In this document: positions 40,520 through 53,344 of the stretch, piece by piece
Position numbering within the stretch: the first letter of the stretch is position 1
Layout of the letters: every line of letters begins with the position of its first letter
Source: Lepus europaeus
Taxonomy: Eukaryota; Chordata; Mammalia; Lagomorpha; Leporidae
Assembly (NCBI RefSeq): GCF_033115175.1
Contig: NC_084850.1
Coordinates: 1,797,024 to 1,861,023 of the forward strand
DNA length: 64,000 bases
Reading direction: 5' to 3'
Notes under the pieces: model-generated
Databases searched by the model: none
Seen by the model: only the letters and a program-made list of their open reading frames with translations
What the model was told of the DNA's origin: nothing
Position numbers and translations under genes: made by a program

Positions 40520-40734
40520 TGCTCTTGTCTTACTGGGTTAGAAAGGTCATGGAAACCTTGTAAGAGAAGACTGGGGCTTTCTAGCTACAAACACAATTGC
40601 CAGGTAGTTACATGGGAGCATACATTTGTTAATGTTCCCATCTAGGTGAGCACTTAAGATCTATGAAATTTATTCTATGTACATTATATGCTGATATGGT
40701 ACTGCTAACCTAAAACATTAAAATATGTTTAAAT

Positions 40735-40900
40735 TTTATTTCTAATTGACACATAATAATTACATATATTTATGGGGTGCGAGGGGATATTCCAGTACAT
40801 GTATACATTGCATAATAATCAAATCAAGATATTTAGCTTATCTGTCACTTCATACACTTATATTTCTAAAAAAATTTTCAACAAGAAAAAAAAAAGAGTT
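40735..40900 (-). mobile_element. Old L1M 3' end
   Basis: Antisense wording TTCTAATTGACACATAATAA, TTATGGGGTGCGAGGGGATA and GTACATGTATACATTGCATA. Confidence 0.75.
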
Positions 40901-40917
40901 TAACTGCCTGCAGTTGC

Positions 40918-40940
40918 TTGTGTGTGTGTGTGTGTGTGTA
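40918..40940 (+). repeat. (TG)n microsatellite
   Basis: Near-perfect TG run. Confidence 0.85.
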
Positions 40941-41254
40941 TGCTTTCTGGGTGAATAGCTTAAGACACCTGGCTGCCTTTGGGATGAAAGGAGTCAGAGA
41001 GAGAGAGAGAAGTGGCTCCTCTGTGTGAGGACAACATAATCTGGGATCTTATTGTACAGCTGCTTTGGCACTGAAGGAAGGATTTTCTCCTGGTAATGAA
41101 GGATTGGGGACCCCTTGTAGCTGCTGCTTTCATTTGTGACACTTTTCAAAAGCCTCTAATATCTGCTCTTTTGTTTGGTTTTCAGGGCAGAAAATACCAA
41201 TAGGGCCCCAAGGTCCCTCTGTCAAGGGCTGCAGCCAAGGTACTTACCTCAGTT

Positions 41255-41560
41255 TGCCGTAACACAGCACCAATGGAAACATCTGAGATGAAGGTGTGGG
41301 CAAGGCTGCTTTCTCTCGAGGTCCCCCTCCTTGGTTTTCAGGTGATCCTCTTCTCCCTGTGTCCTCATGTGGTATTCTCTGTGTGTCTCTGCTCTAATCT
41401 CCTCTTCTCAGAAGGTCATAAATTAGATTGGATCAAGACCTAGCCTAATGACCTTATTTTAAGGGCCCTATCTCCAAATACAATCGCACTCTGAAGTATA
41501 GGACATTACAACTTCAACATATGAATGTGGCGGAGAGGGCGTATACTCAGCTCATACCTG
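41255..41560 (-). mobile_element. MaLR-like LTR
   Basis: Antisense pattern CTAATGACCTTATTTTAAGGG, CCTATCTCCAAATACAATCG and ACTTCAACATATGAATGTGG. Confidence 0.65.
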
Positions 41561-41564
41561 TTGC

Positions 41565-42390
41565 CCTAGTTAGGAACGTAGCAGAAAGAAGTAGACACCC
41601 TCTTCAGGGTTTCATACCACATAGCATCACGTGCCAGGGCCTCATTGTTGCCACCTTCTCAGCCCTTATTCCAATTGTGTTTTCTTAATGCTGTCCATCT
41701 TCCCTCTGACATTGGGAACTCCTTCAGGCCTTGCTTTCTTGAGTTCTTAGTTCAACACCTAAAACAAGTGAGGGAACTGACTCAGTTGCTAAGGACAAAC
41801 ACAGTGTATGCTTTCCCTAAGGTGTGTTTTCCAACTAGTGAGCTTGGATCAGACTTCTTTGTAATATGCGTATTCAAACAAGGACTGCCTGCATAATGTG
41901 TAGGGTCTGGTGCAAAATAAAAATTTGGAAATCCTTGTTTCAAGTCGCTAACAGCACAGTACTAAATCAATCCTGAAGAGCCCTTCTAGGCATGAGAGCC
42001 TGGCTGCACACTCAAGAGAGCAGTGTTGGTTTTGATTTTGGGCCTTCTCATGAAAACACAAACTTAAGAAACAGCCAAAGGCTGGACTTAAAGAAGGTTG
42101 AGAAGCTTCCTAAAGTCAAGCCTATTTAAGCATTTAGTTTGAACTGGACTTCCTGGCATATCTTGGGCTCATTTGCACTGTTTTTGCTGAGTTTGTTTTC
42201 CCACAATGCCCTCCTCATCCCCTTCTCAGGATTCCCTCACCAGTGTGTAGCCCCCTTTCACTTGGCTATGGGCCTGGGTTCCCTGAAAAGATCAGAGCCA
42301 ACGGGAACTATCTATCCCCTGGGGCTCAGACTCCCAGCTGAGCTCAAGCCTCTGCCCTGGAGCTAGAGCCGACTTGCTCATCTGGCAGCC
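41565..42390. other. Intergenic DNA without recognised elements
   Basis: About 0.8 kb between a MaLR LTR and a 68-bp inverted repeat, with no gene or repeat identified. Confidence 0.4.
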
Positions 42391-42392
42391 TG

Positions 42393-42460
42393 GGAAATCC
42401 CAGTGTTCCCTAGCAACAAGACCCATTCAAAGCCGTTGCTAGGGAAACCCTGGGATTTCC
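42393..42460. repeat. 68-bp inverted repeat with RFX-like half-sites
   Basis: Arms 42393-42417 and 42435-42460 pair at 24 of 26 positions, with one mismatch and one 1-nt gap, around a 17-nt loop. The inner arm ends are CCCTAGCAAC and GTTGCTAGGG. Confidence 0.9.
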
Positions 42461-42779
42461 ATAGCTACCAAGAGCACACTGCACATCTCTGCTTCCACAG
42501 CTGAATATATCTGGTGTCAGCAGAAGTGGGGGAAGGGAGCTGATCTGCTGCTGCCAAGAGGAATGGATCTGGCTTCTCTAAATCTCATCCAAGGAGGGGA
42601 AAACAGGTCACCATGGTGGGCTCAGACCTCAAGGCTGAACAGTGGATAGTCCTACCTCACAGACAAACCTCCAAGACATGGATGCTCAATTTCAACTTAT
42701 GTGGGCTTCTGGCCTGTGCCTGATATCACTGGCACATAAATCAGCACTGTATTTACATATCCATGTGCCCTCCTACCCC

Positions 42780-42910
42780 TATATGCTAGGACCTTCCTGG
42801 AGTCAGGGGCTGAGTCTGTGTCATGGGCTGCTGTGTCTTCAGAGCCCAGAACAGGGTAGGGCTTCTGCGAAAACCTGTGGGACCTCACTCAGAATAATAT
42901 TTTTGAATGC
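42780..42910 (+). mobile_element. L2 3' fragment (probable)
   Basis: CAGGGGCTGAGTCTGTGTC and AGAGCCCAGAACAGGGTAGG, then TTTTTGAATGCATGAA, in the L2 3' end order. Confidence 0.5.
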
Positions 42911-43469
42911 ATGAAATAAAATAGTGGGAATACAAAGAAAAGCAATTTTATTGAAATGCAGTTATCAAAACATTTTAAAATCACAATTATAATATCATAA
43001 AATACATATGCATATTCATTAATGCATGAAATAGTAAAATTGAGTAGCATGTCTAATAACTACTATAATTTGGAAAAAGAGACAAGTGTGGAGGATATTT
43101 GGAGAGAGCTGCTGCCACAATTAATGTGACATGAAAATACCATGGATTTTTCTTGGTGACAAAGTCACAGGTACTGCTAATCTTCCTGTGGTTGGTTGCT
43201 GGCATTCATTACCCACATTAAATTTCAGTTAAAGGTTAGTGAAAATAAAGAAGTATTATTCTACCATCTAATACCACAGACTCCCTAAATATTTTGGAGT
43301 TTGTGGACTATGGGCTTGAACCATGCATGAATGCACCATGCATGAATGAATGAATTCATAACCAGAGTCCTTGAGCGAGTGATAGATTCAGAAAGGGGAA
43401 GGGATTATCCTTGTTATCCTCAACCACCCTGCGCTTTGTTACTTTTTATAAGAGCTGAGGACTTTTAAC

Positions 43470-43872
43470 AAATATTGTTGAGACAACTGGATATCCAGAT
43501 GCAAAGTGGCAATGTTAAACCCTCACCTTGCACCACATACAAAAATTCACTCAAAGTGCATCAAAGACCTAAATGTAAACCTAAATGTATAAAGCATTTA
43601 GGGGAAAAACACAGGATAAAACTTCATGGTGTGGGATGTCACGATAATTTCTTGGATAGGGCACCAAAACTACAAGCAACAAAAGGACAAACAGAGAAAC
43701 AGGATTACAGAAAGTAAAAATTTCACATCAAAGGAAACACTTGTAGAATGAAAAGCTAACCCACCAAATGGGAGAAAGTATTTACAATTCATATATCAGA
43801 CAAGGGGTTATTTTCTTTCTTTTAAAGATTTATTTATTTATTTGAAAGTTAGAGTTACACAGAGAGAAGGAG

Positions 43873-43918
<46 letters not shown>

Positions 43919-44945
43919 CTTCCATTCGCTGGTTCACTCTACAACTGGCTGCAATGGCTGGAGCTGCGCCAATCCGAAACCAGGAGCCAGGAGCTTCTTC
44001 CTGGTCTCCCACATGGGTGCAGTGGCCAAGGAATTGGGTCATCCTCTACTGCTTTCTCAGGCCATAGCAGAGAGCTGGATCAGAAGTGCTGCAGCCAGAA
44101 CTTGAACCAGCACCCATATGGGATGCCAGCACTGCAGGCGGCGGCTTTACCTGCTATGCCACAGCGCCAGCCCCAAGGGGTTATCTTACAGAATATATAA
44201 AGAACTTTTACAACTGAATAAAAAACACAACTCTATCAAAAAATGGGCAAACAACTTGAGTAGATATTTCTCTAACGAAAATATTCAAGTGGGCAAAAAA
44301 CACGTGAAAGAATGCACAACGTCATCAAATATTAGGGAAACAAAAATAAAAACTACTGTAAGATACCACCACACACTCATTAAGGTGACTACCACTAAAT
44401 CAGAAAAATAACAAGTTTTGATGAGGATGTGGAGAAATTGGAACCCAGGTGTACTATAAGATGTTGCTACTGCTGTGGAAGACAGATGGAGGTTTCTAAA
44501 AAAGTTAAACATAGAATTACTATAGGATTCAGCACTCCCATTTCTGGGTATTTATTCAAAGGAATTGAAAGTAGACTAAAGAGATATTTGCACACTCATG
44601 TTCAGAGCACATTATTCACAAATAACTTAGAGTTGGAAACAACCCATGTTGTAACACGTGCCAGTATTTCCTTATGCTAAGAGAACTAAACAAGTCATAA
44701 AAGGAAAAATACAGTGTAGTCCCACTCATGTGAAGTCCATTGAGTAATCAAACTCATCCAGACAGATAGTAACATGGTAGTTGCCAGGGGCTGGGGCTGG
44801 GAATAGGGAGTTGTTTAATAGGGAAGGATGACAGGTAATGGGTGCACATTATGAATTCATTTAATCCCATTGAATTGTATACCTAAAATGGTTAAGATAG
44901 TAAATTTTATGTTATGTGTATATTTGCCACCAAAATTAAAAACAA
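43470..44945 (+). mobile_element. Old L1M ORF2 end and 3' UTR, split by a CSINE
   Basis: Begins in degenerate ORF2 (translated pieces SGNVKPSPCTTYKNS, KVHQRPKCK) and continues with AAAATGGGCAAACAACTTGA, GAGGATGTGGAGAAATTGG and TTGCCAGGGGCTGGGGCTGG. Gap at 43812-44173. Confidence 0.82.
43812..44173 (-). mobile_element. CSINE with (GA)n expansion
   Basis: Antisense copy, GA run at 43879-43917, target duplication CAAGGGGTTAT at 43801-43811 and 44174-44184. Confidence 0.95.
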
Positions 44946-45539
44946 AACAAGGAGCAGGAAGAATTCTGGCTTAAAAATGCCTTATCAGGGAGAAAGCTGC
45001 CCAAGACTCCTGGCAGGGAACTTATAGGGAATCAACAACCTCCTTGTGTGGTCCTGCCATTTGAGGATGAATTAGCTAGTATTTATGGGCATTGCCCCAC
45101 AACCCCACAAAGGAGCTAGAGGTGATGGGGGCTTGGTTTGCCTCAGCTCCTGGACAGGGCTACCTTCACTGGCCACAGAAGCTTAAAATAAAGTATCCAT
45201 AGGGACCCTTTCATTGCAAAAAGGAAATGGGGGTGGTCCTGAGCCTCAGATGGCAAGCCCAGCAGGGAGTGGCAGGCGGCAAGGCTGGATAGGAGGCCGA
45301 GGTCCCTTGTGGACCATGGAGAGGATTTTGGACTTGATTCTAAGGAAAGTGGGGAGCCATGGGAAGATTTGACAGGATATTTCTCCTCAGAAAACATGGA
45401 GACCAGAAAAGTGCTATGAGCTCTTTCAAATGTAGAAAGTGTCCTAAATACACCACTTGAAAAATAGACTGGAAGAGCAGAGTTAAAAACTGTTCCAACT
45501 ACATGGTTTCCATAAGAAACTCACTTCAAATATAACAAT

Positions 45540-46160
45540 GTAAGTACATTGAAAGTAAGAACAAATGTTCATAGTACTCTTATTTTTAATGGTTAAAAAT
45601 TGGAAATAACCAAAATATCACTTGATAAATGAATGGTTCAACAACCTGTGATAGTACCATGGACTAGTCTTCAGCAATCAAAATGAGCAAACTATTTATC
45701 CATACAACAAATTATAAGACCCCAACAGCATTATTCTGGATGAAAACATACAATCTCAAAAGATCTCATACTGTATGACTCCATATATACAACATTCTTC
45801 AAATAACAAAGTTATAGCAATGGGAAACACAACTGATATTCAGAGGTTATGAATTTTGTGAGGAGGAGGATGAGTGTAATTATAAAGGGGTAGCACAAAA
45901 GAAGTCTTTGTAGCTGGAAAAGTTCTCTATCTTGATTGTGTGTTGATTTGTATCTTGTTATGTCCACTCAACAAATTTGCATTTCTGATAAATTAACCGA
46001 ACTATATAAACGCATTGCATCAATATCAGTTTCCTGGGTTTGATAGGATGTTTTAGTAACAAATGGTGAAATTAGATGAAAGATACTTAGGACTTCTCTA
46101 TTGTGTTTGTACCTTCCTTGAATCTATAATAGTTTCAAAATAAAATGTTTTTTTTTTAAA
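45540..46160 (+). mobile_element. Old L1M 3' end
   Basis: ATAGTACCATGGACTAGTC, GGATGAAAACATACAATCTC, TCTATCTTGATTGTGTG and an A-rich end. Confidence 0.65.
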
Positions 46161-46279
46161 GAAAATGCAGGCTTCCATTGTTGACAACATATTTAAAAAG
46201 ATACTCTGAACAAACGTAATTACAGAAAGAACAAAAATGCTGAGTAAATGAATCAAATCTTTAGAAAATACATCATTCC

Positions 46280-46622
46280 ACGGCTGGCATTGTGGCACAG
46301 CGAGTTAAGCTGCTGTTTGCAATGCTGGCATCCTATGTGAGGACTAGTTTAAATCCTAGCTGCTCCACAGCTTATTCAGCTCTCTGCCTATGTGCCTGGG
46401 AGAAGCAGTGGAAGATGGCTTAAGTGTTTGGGTCCCTTTACCCATGTGGAAGACCAGGATGGAGTTCTGGCTCCTAGCTTTGGTCTGGCCCTGACCTGGC
46501 TATGGCAACCATTTGGGGAGTGAACCAGCAGATGGAAGATCTCTTTCTCTGTGTCTGTCTCTGTCTCTACCTATCTCTGTCACTCTTCTTTTCAAATAAA
46601 GAAAATAAATAAATCTTTCAAA
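46280..46622 (+). mobile_element. CSINE
   Basis: Sense copy CGGCTGGCATTGTGGCACAG to AAATAAATAAATCTTTC. Confidence 0.88.
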
Positions 46623-46871
46623 AATGCATTACTCATTGGCATTAAAGTATGAAATTCACAGGCTTCATGAATAAAATGATAGAATCCTGGGAAGTGAGAG
46701 AGTGTCAATGTCATCTTTTATTCTTAGAGTTTCTGGAAAATCTTTAAGTATTGAGCTTTCACTGTGTCATGAAATACAGAGTACAGAAGATGAAGCCTAG
46801 AGTCTATTCAAGGTAGAAAGTCCAATGGGAGATTAAAAGAGGTCTAATAGAAGATTACCAGCTTGGGAACT

Positions 46872-47530
46872 TTTTTCCCCCAAAGAAACCTTTTATTTAA
46901 TGAGTACAAATTTCAACTTTAGGAATGTAGTGATTCTTCCCATCTTACTCACCGTCCCACCCCCACTCCCACCCCACCTCCTCCTCTCTCTCCCATTTCC
47001 TGTCCCATTCTCCATTAAGATTCATCTTTGATTAACGTTATACATAGGAGAGCAACTCTATACTAAGTAAAGATTTCAATAATTTGCACACACACACACA
47101 CACACACAAACTGTTGGAGAATAAGTTTTACAGTTAATTCTCTTAATACTGAGGACAAAAGTCCTACATGAGAAGTGAGTCCTGTTGTTGATTTAACAAA
47201 TAACACTTTTATGTATGACATCAGTGATCACCCAAGGCTCTTGACATGAGCTGCCAAGGCTGTGGAAGCCTTTGTATCCACAATCTCCATCAGTATTTGG
47301 ACAAGGCCGTAAGCAAAGTGGAAGTTCTCTCCTCCCTTCAGAGAAAAGTACATCCTTCTTTGATGGCCACTTCTTTCCACTGAGATCTTACTCACAGAGA
47401 TCCTTCACATAGGACTTTTTTTTTTTTTTTTGCCACAGTGCCTGAAACGCTCTCATGGGCTTTTCAGCCAGACAAGAATGCCCTAAGGGCTGATTCTGAG
47501 GTCAGAGTGCTGTTTAGATCTGTTTGGGAA
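46872..47530 (-). mobile_element. Rabbit L1 3' end
   Basis: Antisense: AAGAAACCTTTTATTTAATG, CCCACCCCCACTCCCACC, then TTTTTTGCCACAGTGCCTG and GGGCTGATTCTGAGGTCAG. Contains a (CA)n run at 47088-47107. No ORF retained. Confidence 0.75.
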
Positions 47531-47689
47531 CTTGCTACACTATCAGATAGATGAGATGGCAAAGGAACTTGCTCATTATGGCCTTTTATTAGTTGGAAGG
47601 AAAAATGACACCTTGAAAAACACATTTAATATCTTTAAATTACATGTTTTATGAGATTACATATATATATATATATGTTACTATAGACT

Positions 47690-48535
47690 ATATAAAGAAC
47701 TCTCACAACTCAAAGATAAATTGAAAGTTGGGCAGAATGTTTGAATAGACATTTTATCACAGAAGACATAAATAGCCAATAAGCACAACAAAATAAGTTC
47801 AAGCTGGTTAGTCATTAGGGAAATACAAATCAAAACCATGGTCAAATACCACTGCATATCCACTAAGATGGCTAGAGTCTAAGACAGATAATAGCAGGTG
47901 TTGGTGAGGATGTGGAGAAATTGGGATCATCATACTTTGCTGGTGGGACTGTTAAATGGTTCAACTACTTTATCATTTTGGCAGTTGTTCAAAAAAAAAA
48001 AAAGAAACATTCAGTTGTTATTTCATCTAGCAATTCCTGGTATAAATCCAAGAAAAATGCAAGCATATGTCTACACATAAAGTTGTCTACAAATGTTTAT
48101 AGCAGTACTATTCACAACATCTAAAAAGTGGAAACAACCTCAATGTTCACCAATGGATGAGGAGGTAAATAAGGTTTGGTATATCCAAATAATGGAATAT
48201 TATTTGGCCCTAAAATCAATGCAGTTGTGGTATATGCTACAATATGAATAAAGCTTCAAAACATTATGCTAAAGGAAAGAAATAATTCACAAGATGCCGC
48301 AAGAGGTCTAGAATAGGCAAACTTAAACAGACATGAAGTAGATAAGCGATAGCTTAGGATGAGAGGAAATGGAGAGTGAATGCTAATGGGTCCAGGGTTT
48401 CTCATTGGGATGATAGAAATATAAAATGGATGATGGTGATGTCATACAATAATGTGGACCTACTAAAAACACTAAATTGTACAGTTTAGATATTTGAATT
48501 ATATCTTAACAAGGATGCTTTTTAGAATCATAAAT
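47690..48535 (+). mobile_element. Old L1M 3' end
   Basis: AGTCATTAGGGAAATACAAA, GTGAGGATGTGGAGAAATTG, TGGTATAAATCCAAGAAAAA and GTGGAAACAACCTCAATG in the standard order. Confidence 0.85.
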
Positions 48536-48835
48536 ATTTTATTGTAACCCTAAAATCATTATAATTTTAAAAATCATATACAATTTCTATTATAATCCTA
48601 ATAAGATAATGGGTGTGCTAGTACATTGTCTCTATTTTAAAAACCTCAAAACTGTCAAAAATTAACTCTGAAAAAAGACTTTTCAGGCAGGAAGGGGAAG
48701 TTTGCTCAAGCAGTCCTAACACTCTCTTCTTGTGTTCTCCTATTCCTTTGGGACTCTCTTGGCTCAGGAACTCCAGAGATATGCTAGTCTCTCACATTGT
48801 GTCAAAAGTATAGCTAAAAACTCAAAGAGGGTGTT

Positions 48836-49161
48836 TTTAATTTTTTAAAATTTATTTGACAGATAGAGTTAGACAGTGAGAGAGAGAGAGAGACAGAGAG
48901 AAAGGTCTTCCTTCCATTGGTTCACTCCCCAAATGGCCGCCACGGCCGGAGCTGTGCCGATCCGAAGCCAGGAGCCAGGTGCTTCTTCCTGGTCTCCCAT
49001 ATGGGTGCAGGGGCCCAAGCACTTGGGCCATCCTCCACTGCTTTCCTGGGCCACAGCAGAGAGCTGGACTGGAAGAAGAGCAACCGGAACTAGAACCCGG
49101 TGCCCATATGGGATGCCAGCGCCACAGGCGGAGATTAACCAAATGAGCCACGGCACTGGCC
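48836..49161 (-). mobile_element. CSINE
   Basis: Antisense young copy with head GAGCCACGGCACTGGCCCC. Flanks share GGGTGTTTT. Confidence 0.93.
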
Positions 49162-49522
49162 CCGGGTGTTTTAAAAAATCAAATTGAAGCATAAAATGAG
49201 AAGATATGATGCCATTCATATAAATTGATGGGTGCTTGGGTGTGTTAGAAACTCATCATCAGTTTAATTACATGATATTTATCGACATCGATGGCCTCAT
49301 TTTGTGAACAGGTCTGTCTTTCCCCAAGATAGTAGTATATGCAGGGGTTTTGGTGGTGGCTCTAAGTTCCCCCATGCCCACAATGATCAGTTGAGGAAAA
49401 TGATACCCAAGGAAAGGATGGCATTCATTACTTAGCGAGTTGGTGACAGAGCAGGAACTAGAATGTGATTCGCCTAACCTCTTATCCAAAGAAGTCTCTT
49501 AGAAGTTTTTATTCACATTCTT

Positions 49523-49859
49523 TTTTTTTAACTTCTTTTTTTTTTTTTTTGGACAGGCAGAGTGGACAGTGAGAGAGAGACAGAGAGAAAGGTCTTCCTT
49601 TGCCGTTGGTTCACCCTCCAATGGCTGCTGTGGCTGGCGCGCTGCGGCCAGCGCACCGCGCTGATCCGATGGCAGGAGCCAGGTGCTTCTCCTGGTCTCC
49701 CATGGGGTGCAGGGCCCAAGGACTTGGGCCATCCTCCACTGCACTCCCTGGCCACAGCAGAGAGCTGGCCTGGAAGAGGGGCAACCGGGATAGAATCCGG
49801 CGCCCCGACCGGGACTAGAACCTGGTGTGCCAGCGCTGCAAGGCGGAGGATTAGCCTAG
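49523..49859 (-). mobile_element. CSINE with 14-bp target duplication
   Basis: Antisense young copy flanked by TTATTCACATTCTT at 49509-49522 and 49860-49873. A 188-codon ORF across it is a repeat artefact. Confidence 0.95.
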
Positions 49860-49954
49860 TTATTCACATTCTTATGTCCTTCTCTTTCCCCTTCATTTCC
49901 ATTCTATCTTCTCAAAAACAGGTGATTTCTTTTTGCTATTTTCCTCTATGGTTC

Positions 49955-50220
49955 TTTTTAAAAATTTTATTTAAGTTATACAAGTTTCATATATTTCATA
50001 TATGCAGATTTAGTAACATAGTAGCACTCTCACCCCAACCTCCCTCCTGCCCACATTGCAACCCTTCCTCCCTCTCCCTCTCATTCCTACTCTTAATTTT
50101 TACAGTGATCTATTTTCAGTATACTTAATGTTCATATAGTTAACCCTACTCTAAGTATGTGAATTCAACAAATAGTATGAAGAGAAAGAAAACATAACAA
50201 AACAAAGCACTGTTCCTCAA
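49955..50220 (-). mobile_element. Rabbit L1 3' end
   Basis: Antisense: CATATTTCATATATGCAGATTT, TAACATAGTAGCACTCTCACC, TTAACCCTACTCTAAGTATG. Confidence 0.7.
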
Positions 50221-50429
50221 TGGGAGCCCTTGTCTCTTCCATGGTTCTTTTTAAAAAAATTGTCTTCCTTTCCTCCCTACCTATTTCATATTATTTTTGT
50301 CCTCTTTCCCTTTTTAAAAACAGGGCTGCTATTTACTTAGAGAGAGATTTCAATCATTTTTATAGTAGACTGTAAATAAGGATCAGTGTAGCCCTTCAAC
50401 CCACCATTATTCCTCACAATGTCAGGCTC

Positions 50430-51690
50430 ATCCTTTAGGGGTTGCTTTATGCACATCCCAGGCTGTAAGGAGTGTAGATCTGGAAGGGGATCAGGGGAAG
50501 GCTGTCACACAGGCATGTGGGTGGCAGTGGGTTGGGGAAATTGCTATTCCACACAGGCCTGAGGCCCTGGCTGTACACCTTCCAGCTGACAGCCTTGGTT
50601 TCTTAATATCCTTTCCCCCTGTCCTCAGTGCCACTTAGTATCTTTATATTCAAAGTGGGAAGTATGTATTTAAGTCATTCTGAGCTTTCTAAAAAAAGTA
50701 AAAAAAAAATTAAATCATTCTGTATGATACTTGGACCAAGGACTGTTTTTTTTTTTTTTACTCCTTAATAGCCTATTTTATATCTGCAGCCCTTGTTTCT
50801 GATTATTTAGAAGTTGACACACGTCTCGCTGTTGGAATGAGGAAGAGAAGAGTACTGGGCAGCAATGTCGCTTGAGGGAGTGTAGAAACTCATTCATTAC
50901 ACCTGGATCATATCTTTCTACAGTGCAGATTGTCCCAGGTAGGCAAATGATGCCTTAGGTAGGGGTAAGAGCTCTTCAGCAGCAGCAGTCTCCACAGTTT
51001 GGGGTTTGTATGGCCTCTTCAGAAAACCATGTCTAGGCTAGCTGTACACTTCTGACTTTCATGCTATCTTTCTGCTCTCTTGAGAGCCTCACTTTCCCTT
51101 TCACAGCACTTCTGGAATACTACTAAGTCAGGTTTCTGTGTTTGAAATAGAATCTCAGCAGAGACCAACAACTCCAGAAACTCTCTTACAAACAAAGGGA
51201 TTGCTTCTCCTTTCTGTTTTCCCAATGTTTCTATGTAGCTCATCTGTTTCTGCTTTCATAATGGACAGTCTAGTGATTGATCTTTCCTCCTCTTTCTTGC
51301 AGCTCTTTTCTTCCTACAATTTCACCTGGAGGCTGACCAAAGTGAACACTATGGCTGCAGTGGGTCTTGAATGGATGGGAAAGGAATACTCTAGATATCT
51401 TGCTTAGTCAAATGCCTCCTTCCACCCCATCAAACTTCTTGGCTACCAGTCAGAATCTGGCACACAGTAAGCTCTGGGAAAAATGGTCCTTAGTTTCCAA
51501 TCTGGTGCAAAGAACCAATCAGGCCTTCTAGACTTCATTCAGCAGGAAGCATCACCATGGGAGTTGATATCTGCCACAAGCACTACAAAGTTGGGTGCAA
51601 GCAGCCCAAGAGCCAGGTCATACATCGAAAACAATGTCAATCAAAATGATACCACAATCTTTTATTGAGTAAATGTATTGCTTCAAAGAG
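50430..51690. other. Intergenic DNA without recognised elements
   Basis: About 1.25 kb. An 89-codon ORF at 51138-51407 resembles nothing I know. Confidence 0.4.
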
Positions 51691-52118
51691 ATTATGGAGA
51701 GAGACATGAATTAGAATGGAAAAAAATTATGAGACTCTGATGAATATAGATCCGAAAATAACCTCCACTAAATATTAACAAATCAAATTCAACAGAACAT
51801 TAAAAGTATTGTACACCATGGTTAAGTGGGATTTATCCCTGGGATACAAGGATAGTTTAACATATACAAACCAATGAATGTGATGTGCTATGTTAATAGA
51901 ATGAAGAACAAAAATCATATGATCATCTTAATAGATATGAGATCTAAAGAAGTTAAACTCATAGCAATAGAGAGCAGGGAATCTCTAGGTTGCTAAGGGA
52001 TGAAGGTTAGGAGGAATGGGAAGATTTTGACCTATGATACCAAATTACAGTTATAAGATGAAGAAAATCTGGAGATCAAATATACAGCATGGTAATTATA
52101 GTCAATAATAACATATAA
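51690..52118 (+). mobile_element. Old L1 fragment: ORF2 reverse-transcriptase region joined to the 3' end
   Basis: 51750-51945 reads like the ORF2 reverse-transcriptase segment (GGGATTTATCCCTGGGATAC, AATAGAATGAAGAACAAAAA). It is joined by internal deletion to 3' UTR wording (ATACAGCATGGTAATTATAG). Confidence 0.75.
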
Positions 52119-52119
52119 C

Positions 52120-52557
52120 AGGCAGGCATTGTGGCCTTGTGATGCAGAGGGTTAAACCATAGCCTGGGATTGCCTGCATATCAGAGTGTCGGATGGAATT
52201 TTGGCTCCTCTGTTTCCTATCCCATAGGTGATGGCCCACATGCTTGGGACCCTGTCACCCATGTGAGAGATCCAGATGGGGTTCCAGGATCCTGGTTTCA
52301 GTATGGGACTAGCAGTGGCTGTTTGTGGGCATGAAAAGTGGTATAATCACTGTGGAAAGTGCTTGGACTCCTGCACCCGCGTGGGAGACCTGGAAGAAGT
52401 TCCTCACTCCTGATGTCGACCTGGCCTAGCTCTGGTTTTGTGGCCATTTAGGGAGTGAGCCAGTAGATGGAAGATTCTCATTCTCTCTCTCCTTCTCCCT
52501 CTCCCTCTGTCTCTGTCTCTGTCTCTGTAATATTAGCTTATAAATAGATCTAAAAAA
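52120..52557 (+). mobile_element. Chimeric CSINE
   Basis: Sense copy in which the middle part (GGGACCCTGTCACCCATGTG) is followed by about 60 bp of other sequence and then a second middle-to-3' part (GCACCCGCGTGGGAGACC). About 440 bp instead of 330. Confidence 0.7.
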
Positions 52558-52574
52558 TGAGTGGTTAAGGATCA

Positions 52575-52790
52575 TTAAAAAACTTATGTTCACAAAAATC
52601 ATATATAGGATGATTTATAGAAGCTTTATTAATATTTTGCAAAATTTGGAAACAACCCAAATATCTTTCCATGTGTGATGGATAAATAAAGTGTGGTATG
52701 TCCATATAATGACAGAGTCTTCAGCAATGTGGATGAAACTCAAAGGCATTTTGCTGGAAAATGTATTGGTAATGAAAAACAGAAGTGGTC
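52575..52790 (+). mobile_element. Old L1M 3' fragment
   Basis: TTTGGAAACAACCCAAATAT, GATAAATAAAGTGTGGTATG. Confidence 0.7.
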
Positions 52791-53344
52791 ATGACAATAG
52801 TACAATTATAGTCTTTGTTTCTATAACTGGTCATGCATCATAGCTGGTATTTATAACTACCCTCTTTTACTACCTTGTATCTATTCCCTTTACCTTCAGC
52901 AAAGCACCTCAGCTGCTTATGATTCTTTAGCTGATGAGTTCACCCAAACCTTCTTTCTTAAATAGTCTGTGCCATTCATAGTTCTGCCTGGGTTGGGTTG
53001 TTGTAGTGGTCCATTGTTCGTAATAACAGGACATGACAATACTAAGAGATGTCCTGTGAGCATCCCTTTCTTCTTTCCTTAAGATGAAACATAATACATG
53101 TTGACTTTATTCAGCATTTTGATATTATTAATTTTACACGATATTATTTAGGTTATGCGATATCAGGAGAAGAGGAACATCCTTCAAAGACTTTACCTCC
53201 TTTTCTTGGAAAGGGATTAGTATGTTTTTGCCTGTATACAGTGTAGTTGTATCATGTTGGGCAGAATTATGATCTTATTATTATTGTATTTAGTTGCAGA
53301 TTAAGTATGGTCTCAGGAGCTATTTTTGGGTGTCAAATTGAGAA

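Noticed and set aside
43475-43717. 80-codon ORF
   Set aside because: Degenerate L1 ORF2 end, not a host gene.
49562-50128. 188-codon plus-strand ORF
   Set aside because: Runs across an antisense CSINE and into an L1 3' end; similar ORFs recur in other CSINEs.
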